This document shows positions 27,108 to 38,144 of a stretch of 64,000 nt of DNA, in pieces. The translations under genes and the position numbers were made by a program. Position 1 is the first letter of the stretch, and each line of letters opens with the position of its first letter. Below the pieces are notes generated by a model. That model made no database searches. It worked only from the letters and a program-made list of their open reading frames with translations, and was not told the origin of the DNA. The DNA comes from Rhizobium sp. 16-488-2b (GTDB taxonomy: Bacteria > Pseudomonadota > Alphaproteobacteria > Rhizobiales > Rhizobiaceae): assembly GCF_017741815.1 (NCBI RefSeq), contig NZ_JAGHMF010000015.1, forward strand, positions 124,001 to 188,000, read 5' to 3'.

Positions 27108-28102
27108 CCGCGCGGCGCAACTGCGCCCGCCGTCTCACCTTCCCTCCGCCCCTCAAGGCAGCCGAGCGACGTCAATGTCATCCTCACAGCCTCATCAACA
27201 GGCGTGCGCGGCTCGAAACCGAGTTCGGCCACCAGCCGCTCATTGCTCATCCGGATCGGCTCGCGCCAGAGATAGCGCATCTCCTTCAACTCGCGCATGA
27301 AGGTCACGAAGGGTGCCGCCAAGGGCACGACGAACCAGGGAAATCCCCGCACCTTCACCCGCCCGCCAACGGCGCGCCTGATCGCCTCGACCATCTGCTG
27401 CCCATCGCGATCCCAGAAGCCGTCCATGTGATAGACGGCGAAGGCGGGCAGCCGCTCGCGGCGCTCGACCAACTGCACCATCGTCTCCGCCACGTCAGGC
27501 AGATAGGCCCACTGATGCCCCACGCCCTTGCGCGCCGGGTTGGTCACGGTGGAAACGGGCTTGCCCGGCGTGATCATGCCCTGCGAGAACCAGCTACTCC
27601 CCGCCCCCGGCCCGAAGAAATCGCCGGCGCGCACGATGATGACGGGCGCCCCATCACGCGATCCGGCCTCCAGCCGCTTTTCCATCTCGACGCGGATGCC
27701 ACCCTTCTTCGTCACCGGATGCTGCGGGCTATCCTCGCGCAGAACAGGAAAGGCATCCGGCCCGAAATTGTAGACCGTGCCGGGAAGCACGATCGTTGCG
27801 CCGACCGACTTGGCGGCCGCGATCGTGTTGTCGAGCATCGGCAGCACCAGCTTCTCCCAGTCGCGATAGCCGGGCGGATTGACGGCGTGCACGATCAGGC
27901 TCGCTCCTTCAGCGGCTGCCATCACATCGGCGGCACGCATCGCGTCACCTTGCACCCAGTTCAAACAGGGCTCGGCGGCGCGCGCCTTCTCCACATTGCG
28001 GTTGAGCGCGCGGACATGCCAGCCGCGCGAAACAAGCTTGCGGGCAACCGCGCCGCCAATACCACCGGTTGCTCCGAGTACAAGTGCGATCTGCTGTGTC
28101 AT
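27104..28102 (-). CDS. NAD(P)-binding epimerase/reductase-like protein
   Basis: A 332-residue extended short-chain dehydrogenase or NmrA-like protein. It has an N-terminal Rossmann motif (VLGATGGIGGAVARKL) and a NAD(P)-contacting VHAVNPPGY region. A Tyr (TVYNFGP) lies in the place of the SDR Tyr, but the usual YxxxK is not clear, so catalysis is uncertain. Start 28102 is preferred to the preceding ATG for its spacing from GGAG. A divergent LysR gene probably controls it. Confidence 0.8.
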   Translation of the reverse strand: MTQQIALVLGATGGIGGAVARKLVSRGWHVRALNRNVEKARAAEPCLNWVQGDAMRAADVMAAAEGASLIVHAVNPPGYRDWEKLVLPMLDNTIAAAKSVGATIVLPGTVYNFGPDAFPVLREDSPQHPVTKKGGIRVEMEKRLEAGSRDGAPVIIVRAGDFFGPGAGSSWFSQGMITPGKPVSTVTNPARKGVGHQWAYLPDVAETMVQLVERRERLPAFAVYHMDGFWDRDGQQMVEAIRRAVGGRVKVRGFPWFVVPLAAPFVTFMRELKEMRYLWREPIRMSNERLVAELGFEPRTPVDEAVRMTLTSLGCLEGRREGETAGAVAPRG

Positions 28103-28150
28103 CATCGTCTCCATCTGTTGATGGTCAGATGATGCGCCCATGCAGAGATA

Positions 28151-28171
28151 AACGAAATTGACGAAATTCGT
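28151..28171. promoter_or_regulatory. Repeats in the divergent epimerase/LysR gap
   Basis: ACGAAATT occurs twice, nine bases apart (28152 and 28161), and the second copy forms the palindrome ACGAA-N-TTCGT (28161-28171). This 90-base gap is where the LysR protein would be expected to bind. Confidence 0.35.
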
Positions 28172-28192
28172 ATCTCATCTATACGTATTTGA

Positions 28193-29104
28193 ATGACAAC
28201 AGAGCCAAGCTGGGATTTCTACCGCACCCTTCTCGCCGTGCTCCACCACGGCTCGCTATCGGCCGCCGCCCGCGAGCTCGGCCTGACGCAACCGACCATC
28301 GGCCGCCATATCGACGCGCTGGAAGAGATCGTCGGCACGCAACTCTTCGTCCGCTCGCAGAGCGGCCTGATGCCGACTGAAGCCGCCCTCGAACTCAAGC
28401 CCTATGCCGAAACGCTGGCCTCAACCTCCGCCGCCCTGCTGCGCACCGCCTCCGGCGACCGCGACCGCATCGCCGGCCCGGTCCGCATCAGCGCCAGCGA
28501 AGTGATCGGCGTCGAGGTTCTGCCCTCGATCCTGGCGCCGCTGATGGAGCAGTACCCGGAGCTCGAGATCGAGCTCTCCGCCTCCGACGCGGTCGAGGAT
28601 CTGCTGAGCCGCGAAGCCGATATCGCCGTGCGCATGAGCGAACCGACACAGGACGCGCTGGTCGTGCGCCGCATCGGCGATATCCCGCTCGGCTTCCACG
28701 CCCATCGCCGCTATCTCGACCATCGCGGCACGCCAGAGACCATGGCCGATCTAGGCAACCACCGCCTGATCGGCTTCGACCGGCACACCGGCTATGTCAG
28801 GACTATGCTGAAACGCTACCCTGTCTTCGCCGACCTAACCTTCGGCTTCAAGGCCGACAGCACGCTGGCGCAGCTGGCGGCGATCCGTTCGGGATTGGGG
28901 ATAGGAATGTGCCAGACAGCGCTGGCGGCGTCGGATGAGGACCTTGTCCACGTTCTGCCGCAGGCGTTTCAAATCCCGCTTGCGACCTGGGTGGTGATGC
29001 ACGAGGCGATCAAGACCTCGCCGCGCTACCGCGTCACCTTCGATGCGTTGGTCGCGGGCCTGCTCGATTATACCAGGGAAGGAGCGCTCGGCCGCCGGGA
29101 TTGA
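28193..29104 (+). CDS. LysR family transcriptional regulator
   Basis: A 303-residue LysR protein with the N-terminal helix-turn-helix (GSLSAAARELGLTQPTIGRH) and a LysR substrate-binding domain. It is of the group in which the recognition helix reads PTIGRHIDALE. It is transcribed divergently from the NAD-binding protein, the classical arrangement in which a LysR protein controls the neighbour and itself. The inducer is unknown. Confidence 0.92.
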   Translation: MTTEPSWDFYRTLLAVLHHGSLSAAARELGLTQPTIGRHIDALEEIVGTQLFVRSQSGLMPTEAALELKPYAETLASTSAALLRTASGDRDRIAGPVRISASEVIGVEVLPSILAPLMEQYPELEIELSASDAVEDLLSREADIAVRMSEPTQDALVVRRIGDIPLGFHAHRRYLDHRGTPETMADLGNHRLIGFDRHTGYVRTMLKRYPVFADLTFGFKADSTLAQLAAIRSGLGIGMCQTALAASDEDLVHVLPQAFQIPLATWVVMHEAIKTSPRYRVTFDALVAGLLDYTREGALGRRD

Positions 29105-29132
29105 CGGAACGCGTCAGGAAAGGCGCGATCGG

Positions 29133-29414
29133 TCAGGCGCGCGGCGACGTTGCTGCCTGGTGGGTCTTCCAGTTGCCATCGACCACCTCGGTCTCCGGAC
29201 GGTCGCCACCTTCGGCATATTCCTCGTGCCACTTGCCCTTGTCGTCCTGCCAGCTGATCTCGGCGGAATCGCCGCCGACCTGCTGCTCGGCCGCCACGAT
29301 ACGGGCCGCCTCAAGCGCTTCGGAATGTGTCGGGAAGGCCTCGGAATACACGTTTCCCAACCGGTAGGCCCAGCCGCCATCGTGCTGGACGACTTCATAG
29401 ACCACCTTGACCAT
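29133..29414 (-). CDS. DUF2188-like small protein
   Basis: A 93-residue acidic protein with an N-terminal YEVVQHDGGWAYRLGN and a helix SEALEAARIVAAEQ, the pattern of DUF2188 (a strand, a W-containing hairpin and a helix). Family members have no defined biochemical role. GAGGAG lies 8 bases before the ATG at 29414; the frame continues upstream without conservation. Gaps on both sides are short and carry nothing I can name. Confidence 0.75.
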   Translation of the reverse strand: MVKVVYEVVQHDGGWAYRLGNVYSEAFPTHSEALEAARIVAAEQQVGGDSAEISWQDDKGKWHEEYAEGGDRPETEVVDGNWKTHQAATSPRA

Positions 29415-29625
29415 GCACTTCACTCCTCTTTTGCTTGGTTCCACACACCGAACCGACAGGATCGAATCCTGTTCCGCGCGGTGCCATCTGGCAAAAAGAC
29501 GAGAGGCGCCGCGATATGCTTCCGGCTGACCGATGAGGCAGTATTCCATTAAATGCCCAAGACTGCAAACCTGCCCCGCGCAATCGCCGGCTTGATATGT
29601 GAAATCATCGCCTTAGACTTGAGAG

Positions 29626-30747
29626 ATGAATCAAGATCGGAGCTCGACGTTGGGGATAGTGTCACGCCTGAAAACCGAACGGTACCTGCTGATCGCGATT
29701 GCGGTCGGCGTGGCGGCCTTTCTGTCGGAACACGCGATCATGGAGATGGGCCAGGGCGCGGCTCTTATTGCGGCAGCCGCCCTCGTCGTTACCATCGTGC
29801 TCGCCTCGATGCGTGTGGCCCATCACGCCGAGATCCTCGCCATCAAGGTCGGCGATCCCTATGGCACGATGATCCTGACGCTCTCGGCCGTCGCCGTCGA
29901 GGTCATCATCCTCGCCATCATGATGTCAGGCGAAAGCTCGCCGACGCTGGTGCGCGACACGATCTATTCGGCGCTGATGCTCGATATCAACGGCATCCTC
30001 GGCCTCGCCGCTTTGCTCGGCGGCCTGAAGCATGGCGAGCAGCCCTATAACGACAACTCCGGCAAGACCTACGGCGTGATGATCCTGACGGCCATCGGCA
30101 TCTCGATGATCGTCCCGGAATTCGTGCCCGACGATAAGTGGCACTACTATTCCGCCTTCACCATCGTCGCGATGATCGCGCTCTACGCGCTTTTCCTGCG
30201 CATGCAGGTTGGCCAGCACAGCTACTTCTTCAGCTACAGCTACCCACGCGCCGAGCGCAAACAGGACGCATCGGAGGACCATGGCGACGAAGGGTCGACG
30301 GCGGTCTCGATCGCCACGATCCTGGCGGGCGTCGTCATCATCGGCCTGCTCGCCGAATTCATGTCGGCCTTCATGACGACGGGCCTGAAGGACACGGGCG
30401 CGCCCATCGGCCTCACCGCCCTCGTCGTCGCAACCATATCGGCCGCGCCCGAGATCCTGACCGCGCTTCGCGCCGCGTTGAAGAACCGCATGCAGGCAAC
30501 CGTCAACATCGCCATGGGCGCCTCGCTCTCGACGGTCATCCTGACCGTCCCGGTCATGGAAGCAATCGCCCTCTACACCGGCCAACCCTTCATCATGGCG
30601 ATGACGCCGGTGCAGACGGTGATGGTCACGATCACCCTGATCGCCGCCGCCATCAATCTCAACGATGGCGAGACCAACGCCATCGAGGGCATGACGCACT
30701 TTATCCTATTTGCCACCTTCCTGATGCTCGCAAGCCTGGGGCTATAG
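29626..30747 (+). CDS. chaA: Calcium/sodium:proton antiporter, ChaA type
   Basis: A 373-residue inner-membrane CaCA-superfamily antiporter exchanging Ca2+ or Na+ (in E. coli also K+) for H+. It has two halves, each with the acidic alpha-repeat motif: VGDPYGTMILTLSAVAVEV in the first and ATISAAPEILTALRAAL in the second. About 11 hydrophobic segments and a charged central loop (ERKQDASEDHGDEG) are visible. The ATG has only a weak ribosome binding site (GAGAG). Confidence 0.92.
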   Translation: MNQDRSSTLGIVSRLKTERYLLIAIAVGVAAFLSEHAIMEMGQGAALIAAAALVVTIVLASMRVAHHAEILAIKVGDPYGTMILTLSAVAVEVIILAIMMSGESSPTLVRDTIYSALMLDINGILGLAALLGGLKHGEQPYNDNSGKTYGVMILTAIGISMIVPEFVPDDKWHYYSAFTIVAMIALYALFLRMQVGQHSYFFSYSYPRAERKQDASEDHGDEGSTAVSIATILAGVVIIGLLAEFMSAFMTTGLKDTGAPIGLTALVVATISAAPEILTALRAALKNRMQATVNIAMGASLSTVILTVPVMEAIALYTGQPFIMAMTPVQTVMVTITLIAAAINLNDGETNAIEGMTHFILFATFLMLASLGL

Positions 30748-30817
30748 CGAGGGATAGAATCCGAAATCAACGCCTTACGGCGAAAACCTGAATCGGATTG
30801 CCAACTGAGAAAAGCGA

Positions 30818-31972
30818 TTACGCCGCGATCTTTTCATAGAGAACGGCCCGATTGCGGCCGCTGTCCTTGGCGGCATAAAGCGCCGCATCGGCCATCTTGA
30901 GCAGATCGCTCCAGGAGCGGCCCGCATCCGCGCTCGTCGCAACGCCGATGCTGACGGTGAGCGGCACACGCTGCCCGTTGCTATCCACTTCGAGCTTTCC
31001 AATCACATCGACCAGACGCTCGGCCGCCTTCATGGCTTCCAAGGCATTCGTCTTCGGCAGATAGGCCGCGAACTCCTCGCCGCCGAGACGCGCGAAGCTG
31101 CCGCTTGCATTGAGGTTGCGGCTGATCGCATCGGCGAAGCTGATGAGCACCTGGTCGCCGGTATCGTGGCCGAAGCGGTCGTTGACCTGCTTGAACAGGT
31201 CGAGATCCATCAACAGCAGCGCATCGTCCCCGCGCATCACCTTCGGCATCCGCGAGGTGAACCAGCGGCGGTTGCCGACGCCGGTCAGCATGTCTGTATC
31301 GGCCGCATGCCGCAGCGCCGCCTCGGCGCGCTCCTTCACAAGGATGATGACGAAGAGCGCGATCGCGAAATGGCAGATGATGCGGATGAAGAACGCCCAG
31401 CGCGGCGTCATCGGAGCGATTGCCGGAGTCAGCATGGCAACAACAATGAGCAAGGCCAAAAGCGACGACAGGGCGATTACGCAAGACAGCACGACCCGCA
31501 CCGGCAGCCGCTCCGGCCGCCGATCATGCAGGACCGTGGCGGCCGCCGCTGCAAGCGACAGGAACGAGATGAAATTGCTGACCGCGCCGCGAGCCATGTC
31601 ATCCAGATAGAACTTCGTCGCGACCGCAACGACGACCAGAAACGCCGGAATGATCAGCACGAACCAGTCGATCCGACGCCGACGGCCGCTGCTGAGCTGG
31701 CGCATGCCGACCCAGAAGACTGAATAACCGATCAGGCCGAATGCAAAAGTGCCGAAGGTCCATATTTCATGCGACAGCACCGAACGCTCGCCCAGCCCGG
31801 CCAGGGTCGAGGACATCGCCAGCGACAAGAAGCCGATCGCCAACGTTCCCAGCCCTTCGCCGCGCCTCGATTGCCAGCGCATATAGATAAAGCACAGAGC
31901 GCCGACGAGAAACGAGCATTGGTGCAGCAGGAGTACCGTTGCGAAATCGAGCTGGAAGGGTTGAAGCGTCAT
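30818..31972 (-). CDS. Membrane diguanylate cyclase (GGDEF)
   Basis: A 384-residue protein with about six N-terminal transmembrane segments (residues 10-210) and a C-terminal GGDEF domain carrying LGGEEF, compatible with c-di-GMP synthesis. The inhibitory RxxD site expected just before it is replaced (NASG), so product feedback may be absent. Start 31972 (MTLQPFQLDF) is chosen because the longer frame runs into the aminotransferase terminator. No EAL domain is present. Confidence 0.88.
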   Translation of the reverse strand: MTLQPFQLDFATVLLLHQCSFLVGALCFIYMRWQSRRGEGLGTLAIGFLSLAMSSTLAGLGERSVLSHEIWTFGTFAFGLIGYSVFWVGMRQLSSGRRRRIDWFVLIIPAFLVVVAVATKFYLDDMARGAVSNFISFLSLAAAAATVLHDRRPERLPVRVVLSCVIALSSLLALLIVVAMLTPAIAPMTPRWAFFIRIICHFAIALFVIILVKERAEAALRHAADTDMLTGVGNRRWFTSRMPKVMRGDDALLLMDLDLFKQVNDRFGHDTGDQVLISFADAISRNLNASGSFARLGGEEFAAYLPKTNALEAMKAAERLVDVIGKLEVDSNGQRVPLTVSIGVATSADAGRSWSDLLKMADAALYAAKDSGRNRAVLYEKIAA

Positions 31973-32063
31973 GATCCGAAGGCAATGAAATCTATAAAAA
32001 CAGCGCACCAATAGACGGCAGTCATTAGCGATCTTTAAATGGGCGGCAGCAAAACACACCCAC

Positions 32064-32093
32064 AATAAAAAACCCGCCGTCGCCGGCGGGTTT
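32064..32093 (-). terminator. Intrinsic terminator of the aspartate aminotransferase gene
   Basis: On the minus strand a 9-base stem (32093-32085 with 32078-32070) and a 6-base loop run into TTTTTTATTG. It begins 22 bases after the aminotransferase stop codon. Confidence 0.85.
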
Positions 32094-32114
32094 CGAAGTT
32101 CGAAACAAGACTGC

Positions 32115-33341
<1,227 letters not shown>

Positions 33342-33656
33342 TTAGCAGACGGCCGGGGCCGGATTTCTGCGCTACGGTCTATGTCCAATGTAGGCAGGCT
33401 TTTCAAGGCCAAAGGGGTGATGAATCGGATGATTCTTCGTGATCATTCGCGCCATCGAGATCGTGATTCGCATAATCCGAAGCCGCCTCATCGACGCGAT
33501 CCCGATTTACGCCTTGAAATCAAAAACTTCGCCAAATTGGCCATTCGCCACGAATTGGCCGCAACAAATGCCGTGGCGTGCCGCAATTCGGTCGCGAGCC
33601 CGCCGAGATCGAAGCCGCATTCTTGCATCTCCGAAATTGGTTACTGAGGGCATGCC

Positions 33657-36008
33657 ATGTTTCTGGAAGATGAAGTCACCTTGAGGCGGCTGCGCGCCGC
33701 CCGCGTTTCCATATCCCTGCTGATCGCATTCGTGGCATTCGCCGCCTCCATCCTGATAACCTCAGGACTGGTGACGGCGGCATATGCCGCTGATGAAAGC
33801 CAGCCGAAAGCCCGCGAGCTCGCTGGCCTGATCAAGCCGAACGACGTCAACAGCGGCTCGCTGCTCTTTCCCGCCAAGGAGGCCGGCTTCTTCGTCGAGG
33901 CGCCGCGCCTGAAGACCGACGTCGAGATGGATGTCACCGGCCCCATCGCCCGCGTCAAGGTCACCCAGCGCTTCCAGAACCCGAGCAAGGGCTGGGTCGA
34001 GGGCACCTACGTCTTCCCGCTGCCTGAAAATTCCGCCGTCGACGTCCTGAAGATGCAGATCGGCGACCGCTTCATCGAAGGCCAGATCAAGCCTCGCCAG
34101 GAAGCCCGTGAGATCTACGAACAGGCCAAGGCCGAGGGCAAGAAGACCGCGCTTCTGGAACAGCAACGCCCCAACATCTTCACCAACCAGGTCGCCAATA
34201 TCGGCCCCGGCGAAACCATCGTCGTGCAGGTCGAATACCAGCAGACGGTGCATCAGTCCGGCGGCGAGTTCTCGCTGCGCTTCCCGATGGTCGTGGCACC
34301 CCGCTACAATCCGGCGCCGATCGTCCAGACCGTCGATTTCAACAACGGCGCCGGCTTCGCCGTCCCGTCCGATCCGGTAGAGAACCGCGAGAAGATCGCA
34401 GCACCGGTGCTCGATCCGCGCGAAAACGCCAAGATCAACCCTGTCGCGCTGACCGTGAAGCTCAAGGCCGGTTTCCCGCTGGGCGATGTCAAATCCTCCT
34501 TCCACGATGTCGATATCAAGACCGACGGCGACCAGAACCGCGTGATCGCGCTGAAGGGCGAAGCGGTTCCCGCCGACAAGGATTTCGAACTCACCTGGAA
34601 GGCGGCCCCCGGCAAGACGCCAAGCGCCGGCCTCTTCCGCGAAGTGCGCGACGGCAAGACCTATCTGCTCGCCTTCGTCACCCCGCCCGCGACGCCGGAT
34701 GCGAATGCAGCCCCCGCCAAGCGCGAGGTCGTCTTCGTCATCGACAATTCGGGATCCATGTCCGGCCCGTCGATCGAGCAGGCGAAGGAGAGCCTGGCGC
34801 TCGCCATCTCCAGGCTCAACGCCGACGATCGCTTCAACGTGATCCGCTTCGACGACACGATGACCGACTACTTCAACGGCCTCGTCGCCGCCTCCCCCGA
34901 CAATCGTGAAAAGGCCATATCCTACGTCAGGAGCCTGAACGCCGATGGCGGCACCGAGATGCTGCCGGCGCTGCAGGATGCGCTGCGCAACCAGGGCTCG
35001 GTCGCGGCGGGCGCGCTGCGCCAGGTCGTCTTCCTCACCGATGGCGCGATCGGCAACGAGCAGCAGCTCTTCACCGAGATCACCCAGAACCGCGGAGACG
35101 CCCGCGTCTTCACCGTCGGCATCGGCTCGGCGCCCAACTCCTACTTCATGACCAAGGCGGCCGAGATGGGCCGTGGCACCTTCACCCAGATCGGCTCCAC
35201 CGACCAGATCGCCACGCGCATGGCCGAGCTGTTCCAGAAGCTGCAGAACCCGGCGATGACCGATATCGCCGCGACCTTCGAAAACGCCAAGGCCGAGGAC
35301 ATCACCCCCAATCCGATGCCCGACCTCTACACCGGCGAACCCGTAGTGCTGACCGCCGAGCTGCCGGACACCAAACCATCGGGCAAGCTTCAGATCACGG
35401 GCAAGACCGGCGCCCTGCCATGGCGCGTCGAGATGGATATCGCCAATGCCGCCGACGGCCAGGGCATCTCCAAGCTCTGGGCGCGCCGCAAAATCGACGA
35501 CCTCGAAGCCCGCGCCTATGAGCGGCAGGACCCGACAGCACTCGACAAGGACGTCGAGACCGTGGCGCTCGCCCATCACTTGGTCTCGCGCATGACCAGC
35601 CTCGTCGCTGTCGACGTCACCCCGTCGCGGCCACAGGATAAGCCGCTGGACTCCGCCAAGCTTCCGCTTAATCTGCCCGATGGCTGGGACTTCGAGAAAG
35701 TCTACGGCGAAACCGCCCCTGCCCCGCAGGCCCCGTCAGGCAACGGACCCGACCACGCCATGGCCGCACCGCTGCAGCAGGTGGCGGAGCTTGCGGCAAC
35801 CCGCATGGCGGCCGCCCCGACACCCAAGGCCGCCAACCTGATCGCCCAGCGCTCGGCCTCTATCCAGCTTCCGCAGACCGCAACGCGCGCCGACGAGCAG
35901 ATCGCCCGTGGCGTGACCATGATGGTACTGGCACTGCTGGCCGCAACCGGGCTGATGGCGTGGAAGCGCCGCAACGCCATCGCGCAAGGAACCCGCCGTG
36001 GCCATTAG
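33657..36008 (+). CDS. Sortase target protein with VIT and vWA domains
   Basis: A 783-residue exported protein of the type known as marine proteobacterial sortase target. An N-terminal signal/anchor (about residues 18-44) is followed by a VIT domain (to about 190) and a von Willebrand A domain. The latter has an intact MIDAS motif (DNSGSMSG) and LTDGAIGNEQ. The C-terminus has a sorting-like signal: LPQTA at 738, a hydrophobic helix (about 752-769) and the basic stop KRR. The sortase gene overlaps its 3' end. Function is unknown; metal-dependent adhesion is a family-based guess. Confidence 0.92.
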   Translation: MFLEDEVTLRRLRAARVSISLLIAFVAFAASILITSGLVTAAYAADESQPKARELAGLIKPNDVNSGSLLFPAKEAGFFVEAPRLKTDVEMDVTGPIARVKVTQRFQNPSKGWVEGTYVFPLPENSAVDVLKMQIGDRFIEGQIKPRQEAREIYEQAKAEGKKTALLEQQRPNIFTNQVANIGPGETIVVQVEYQQTVHQSGGEFSLRFPMVVAPRYNPAPIVQTVDFNNGAGFAVPSDPVENREKIAAPVLDPRENAKINPVALTVKLKAGFPLGDVKSSFHDVDIKTDGDQNRVIALKGEAVPADKDFELTWKAAPGKTPSAGLFREVRDGKTYLLAFVTPPATPDANAAPAKREVVFVIDNSGSMSGPSIEQAKESLALAISRLNADDRFNVIRFDDTMTDYFNGLVAASPDNREKAISYVRSLNADGGTEMLPALQDALRNQGSVAAGALRQVVFLTDGAIGNEQQLFTEITQNRGDARVFTVGIGSAPNSYFMTKAAEMGRGTFTQIGSTDQIATRMAELFQKLQNPAMTDIAATFENAKAEDITPNPMPDLYTGEPVVLTAELPDTKPSGKLQITGKTGALPWRVEMDIANAADGQGISKLWARRKIDDLEARAYERQDPTALDKDVETVALAHHLVSRMTSLVAVDVTPSRPQDKPLDSAKLPLNLPDGWDFEKVYGETAPAPQAPSGNGPDHAMAAPLQQVAELAATRMAAAPTPKAANLIAQRSASIQLPQTATRADEQIARGVTMMVLALLAATGLMAWKRRNAIAQGTRRGH

Positions 36009-36777
36009 ATCAGGCAGAACCAGCGGAGCCGGGCCGGCCGATGACTTCGGCCCGCTTCCCACCTATCTGGAACTCGCCATGGCGACAGCGGCGGCAACCG
36101 CCTTCGACGCGCCTGATGACAAGCAGCCCTCCGCACTATTGCCCCGCTTCTCGGTGGTCGAGAAGGTGATCGCTGCAGGCATCGCCATCCTGGCGATCTA
36201 CGGGATGATCCTGATCAGCGACGGCATCTACATCAAGGCGAAGGCGCAGCTGTCGCAATTCCTGCTCGCACGTGCCTTCGCGGCCGAGTTGCGCGGCGAG
36301 GATGCCAAGCCCTGGCCCTGGGCCGACTTCACTACCGAGGCGAAGGTCAGCGCCCCACGCCTCGGCAAGCAGGCGATCGTTCTATCCGGCGCCTCAGGCG
36401 AAGCCCTTGCCTTCGGCCCCGCATGGCTCACCAACACCCCGCAGCCGGGCGACGAAGGCACATCCGTCATCGCCGCCCATCGCGACACCCACTTCCGCTG
36501 GCTGAAGGACGTCAAGCCGGGCGATGAGATCGAGGTGACGCGTCGCGACGGCGAACGCCTGATCTTCAAGGCAGGCGAAGGCCGCGTCGTCTCCTGGGAC
36601 AACAGCGGCATCGACCCGACGGCACATGGCCACAACCTCGTGCTGGCGACCTGCTGGCCTTTCGGCGCCACTGAACGCGGGCCGCTCCGCTACATCGTCG
36701 AGGCCGAGCTTGTGGACGCGAGAGCGACCGGCTCCGTTCAAGGCCGAAACACAATGCCGTTATCCCCCACCCCTTGA
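35998..36777 (+). CDS. Class GN sortase
   Basis: A 259-residue membrane-anchored transpeptidase of the Gram-negative sortase class. One transmembrane segment (VIAAGIAILAIYGMILI) precedes the sortase barrel with catalytic H161 (AAHRDTHF), C219 (LATCWPF) and R231 (LRYIV). It starts at GTG 35998 inside the target gene, an 11-base overlap that keeps the pair together. It should cleave its partner's LPQTA signal; what it is attached to in a Gram-negative envelope is not known. Confidence 0.93.
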   Translation: MAIRSGRTSGAGPADDFGPLPTYLELAMATAAATAFDAPDDKQPSALLPRFSVVEKVIAAGIAILAIYGMILISDGIYIKAKAQLSQFLLARAFAAELRGEDAKPWPWADFTTEAKVSAPRLGKQAIVLSGASGEALAFGPAWLTNTPQPGDEGTSVIAAHRDTHFRWLKDVKPGDEIEVTRRDGERLIFKAGEGRVVSWDNSGIDPTAHGHNLVLATCWPFGATERGPLRYIVEAELVDARATGSVQGRNTMPLSPTP

Positions 36778-36852
36778 GGGTTGAAGCAAGGCGCCTGCTC
36801 CTCCAAGTCTCAGGCGGATTGACATTTGTAAGTTGGCATTAGGGGATGGGGA

Positions 36853-38019
36853 ATGAGATCAGTTTCGACACTTCGGCTCGGTAAAGCGCCAGGGATTGGC
36901 TTGTTGCTGACGGCGATCCTTGCCCAATCCGCCCCCGTGATGGCGGCCGACACGGTCGAGACCAAGAAGGTCCAGGTTCAGGTCGAAACGATCGCCTCGG
37001 GGCTGGAGCATCCCTGGGCGGTGGCTGTCCTTCCCGATGGCGGCTATCTCGTGACCGAACGCCCCGGCCGCTTGCGGATCATCCGGGACGGCAAGCTCTC
37101 CGCGCCAATATCCGGCGTCCCCAAGGTCTACGCCAGAAGTCAGGGCGGCCTGATGGACGTGGAACTGGCACCCGATTTCGCCACCTCGCGGACCCTCTAT
37201 CTCACGGCCGCGACCCCAGGTGACGGCGGCTCCGGCACCGAAGCCTTCAGCGCCACGCTTTCAGCCGACGGAACGGCGCTCGATAACGTCAAGTCGATCT
37301 TCAAGATGCGCAAGTTCACCAGCGGCGGCATCCAGTATGGCTCGCGCATCGCCATCGCCAAGGATGGCTCGCTCTTCATCAGCATCGGCGACCGTGGCGA
37401 TCGCGACCGCTCGCAGGATTGGCAGGACGATGCCGGCTCGATCGTCCACATCAACGCCGATGGCAGCATCCCCAGTGACAATCCCTTCAAGGACGGTGCC
37501 AACGCGCTGCCGGAAATCTGGTCGAAGGGCCACAGGAACCCGCAGGGCATCACCTTCGACGCCGCCGACGGCAAGCTCTATACCGTCGAGCACGGCGCAC
37601 GCGGCGGCGACGAGATCAACGGCATCGAGCCGGGCAAGAACTACGGCTGGCCGATCATCACCTACGGCCGCGACTATTCCGGCGCCGAAATCGGCGAAGG
37701 CACCGCCAAGAAGGGCCTGGAGCAGCCGTTCTATTACTGGGATCCCTCGATCGCCCCTGGCGCCGTCGCCATCTACCGCGGCAAGATGTTTCCCGAATGG
37801 GATGGCGACTTCCTGGTCGCGGCCCTCAAATTCCAGCTCCTGTCGCGCATGCAGCGCGATGACAGCGGCGCTTTCGTCGCCGAGGAGCGCATCTTCGACG
37901 GCGCCTATGGCCGCATGCGCGATATCGTGGTGGCGCCCGATGGCGCGCTTCTGATCGTCACCGACGAGGACGACGGCACGCTGCTGCGCGTCTCCCGGGC
38001 ACCCGCCAACAACGGCTGA
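36853..38019 (+). CDS. PQQ-dependent aldose sugar dehydrogenase (YliI/Asd type)
   Basis: A 388-residue soluble periplasmic six-bladed propeller of the glucose/sorbosone dehydrogenase family. A signal peptide (about residues 1-31, cleavage after VMAA) precedes blades with GLEHPWAVAVLPDGGYLVTE, GDRGDRDRSQDW and the Ca2+/PQQ-site region HRNPQGITFD. It probably oxidises aldoses with PQQ; whether this organism makes PQQ cannot be judged here. It follows the sortase by 75 bases with no terminator seen. Confidence 0.9.
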   Translation: MRSVSTLRLGKAPGIGLLLTAILAQSAPVMAADTVETKKVQVQVETIASGLEHPWAVAVLPDGGYLVTERPGRLRIIRDGKLSAPISGVPKVYARSQGGLMDVELAPDFATSRTLYLTAATPGDGGSGTEAFSATLSADGTALDNVKSIFKMRKFTSGGIQYGSRIAIAKDGSLFISIGDRGDRDRSQDWQDDAGSIVHINADGSIPSDNPFKDGANALPEIWSKGHRNPQGITFDAADGKLYTVEHGARGGDEINGIEPGKNYGWPIITYGRDYSGAEIGEGTAKKGLEQPFYYWDPSIAPGAVAIYRGKMFPEWDGDFLVAALKFQLLSRMQRDDSGAFVAEERIFDGAYGRMRDIVVAPDGALLIVTDEDDGTLLRVSRAPANNG

Positions 38020-38144
38020 TCTAGGCCGCCAACGTCGCCTTGCTGCGGTCGAACGAAACTGGTAACGGTCGCCCATCTCGACCACTCCCGTTTCGGCCGC
38101 AAAGCGCTAACCCCGTCTGGCCGACCTCCCAGATTGAGGCTGAC

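Noticed and set aside
33762-35579. 605-codon frame antisense to the sortase target gene
   Set aside because: It mirrors the codon usage of the real gene and has no start context or conserved features.
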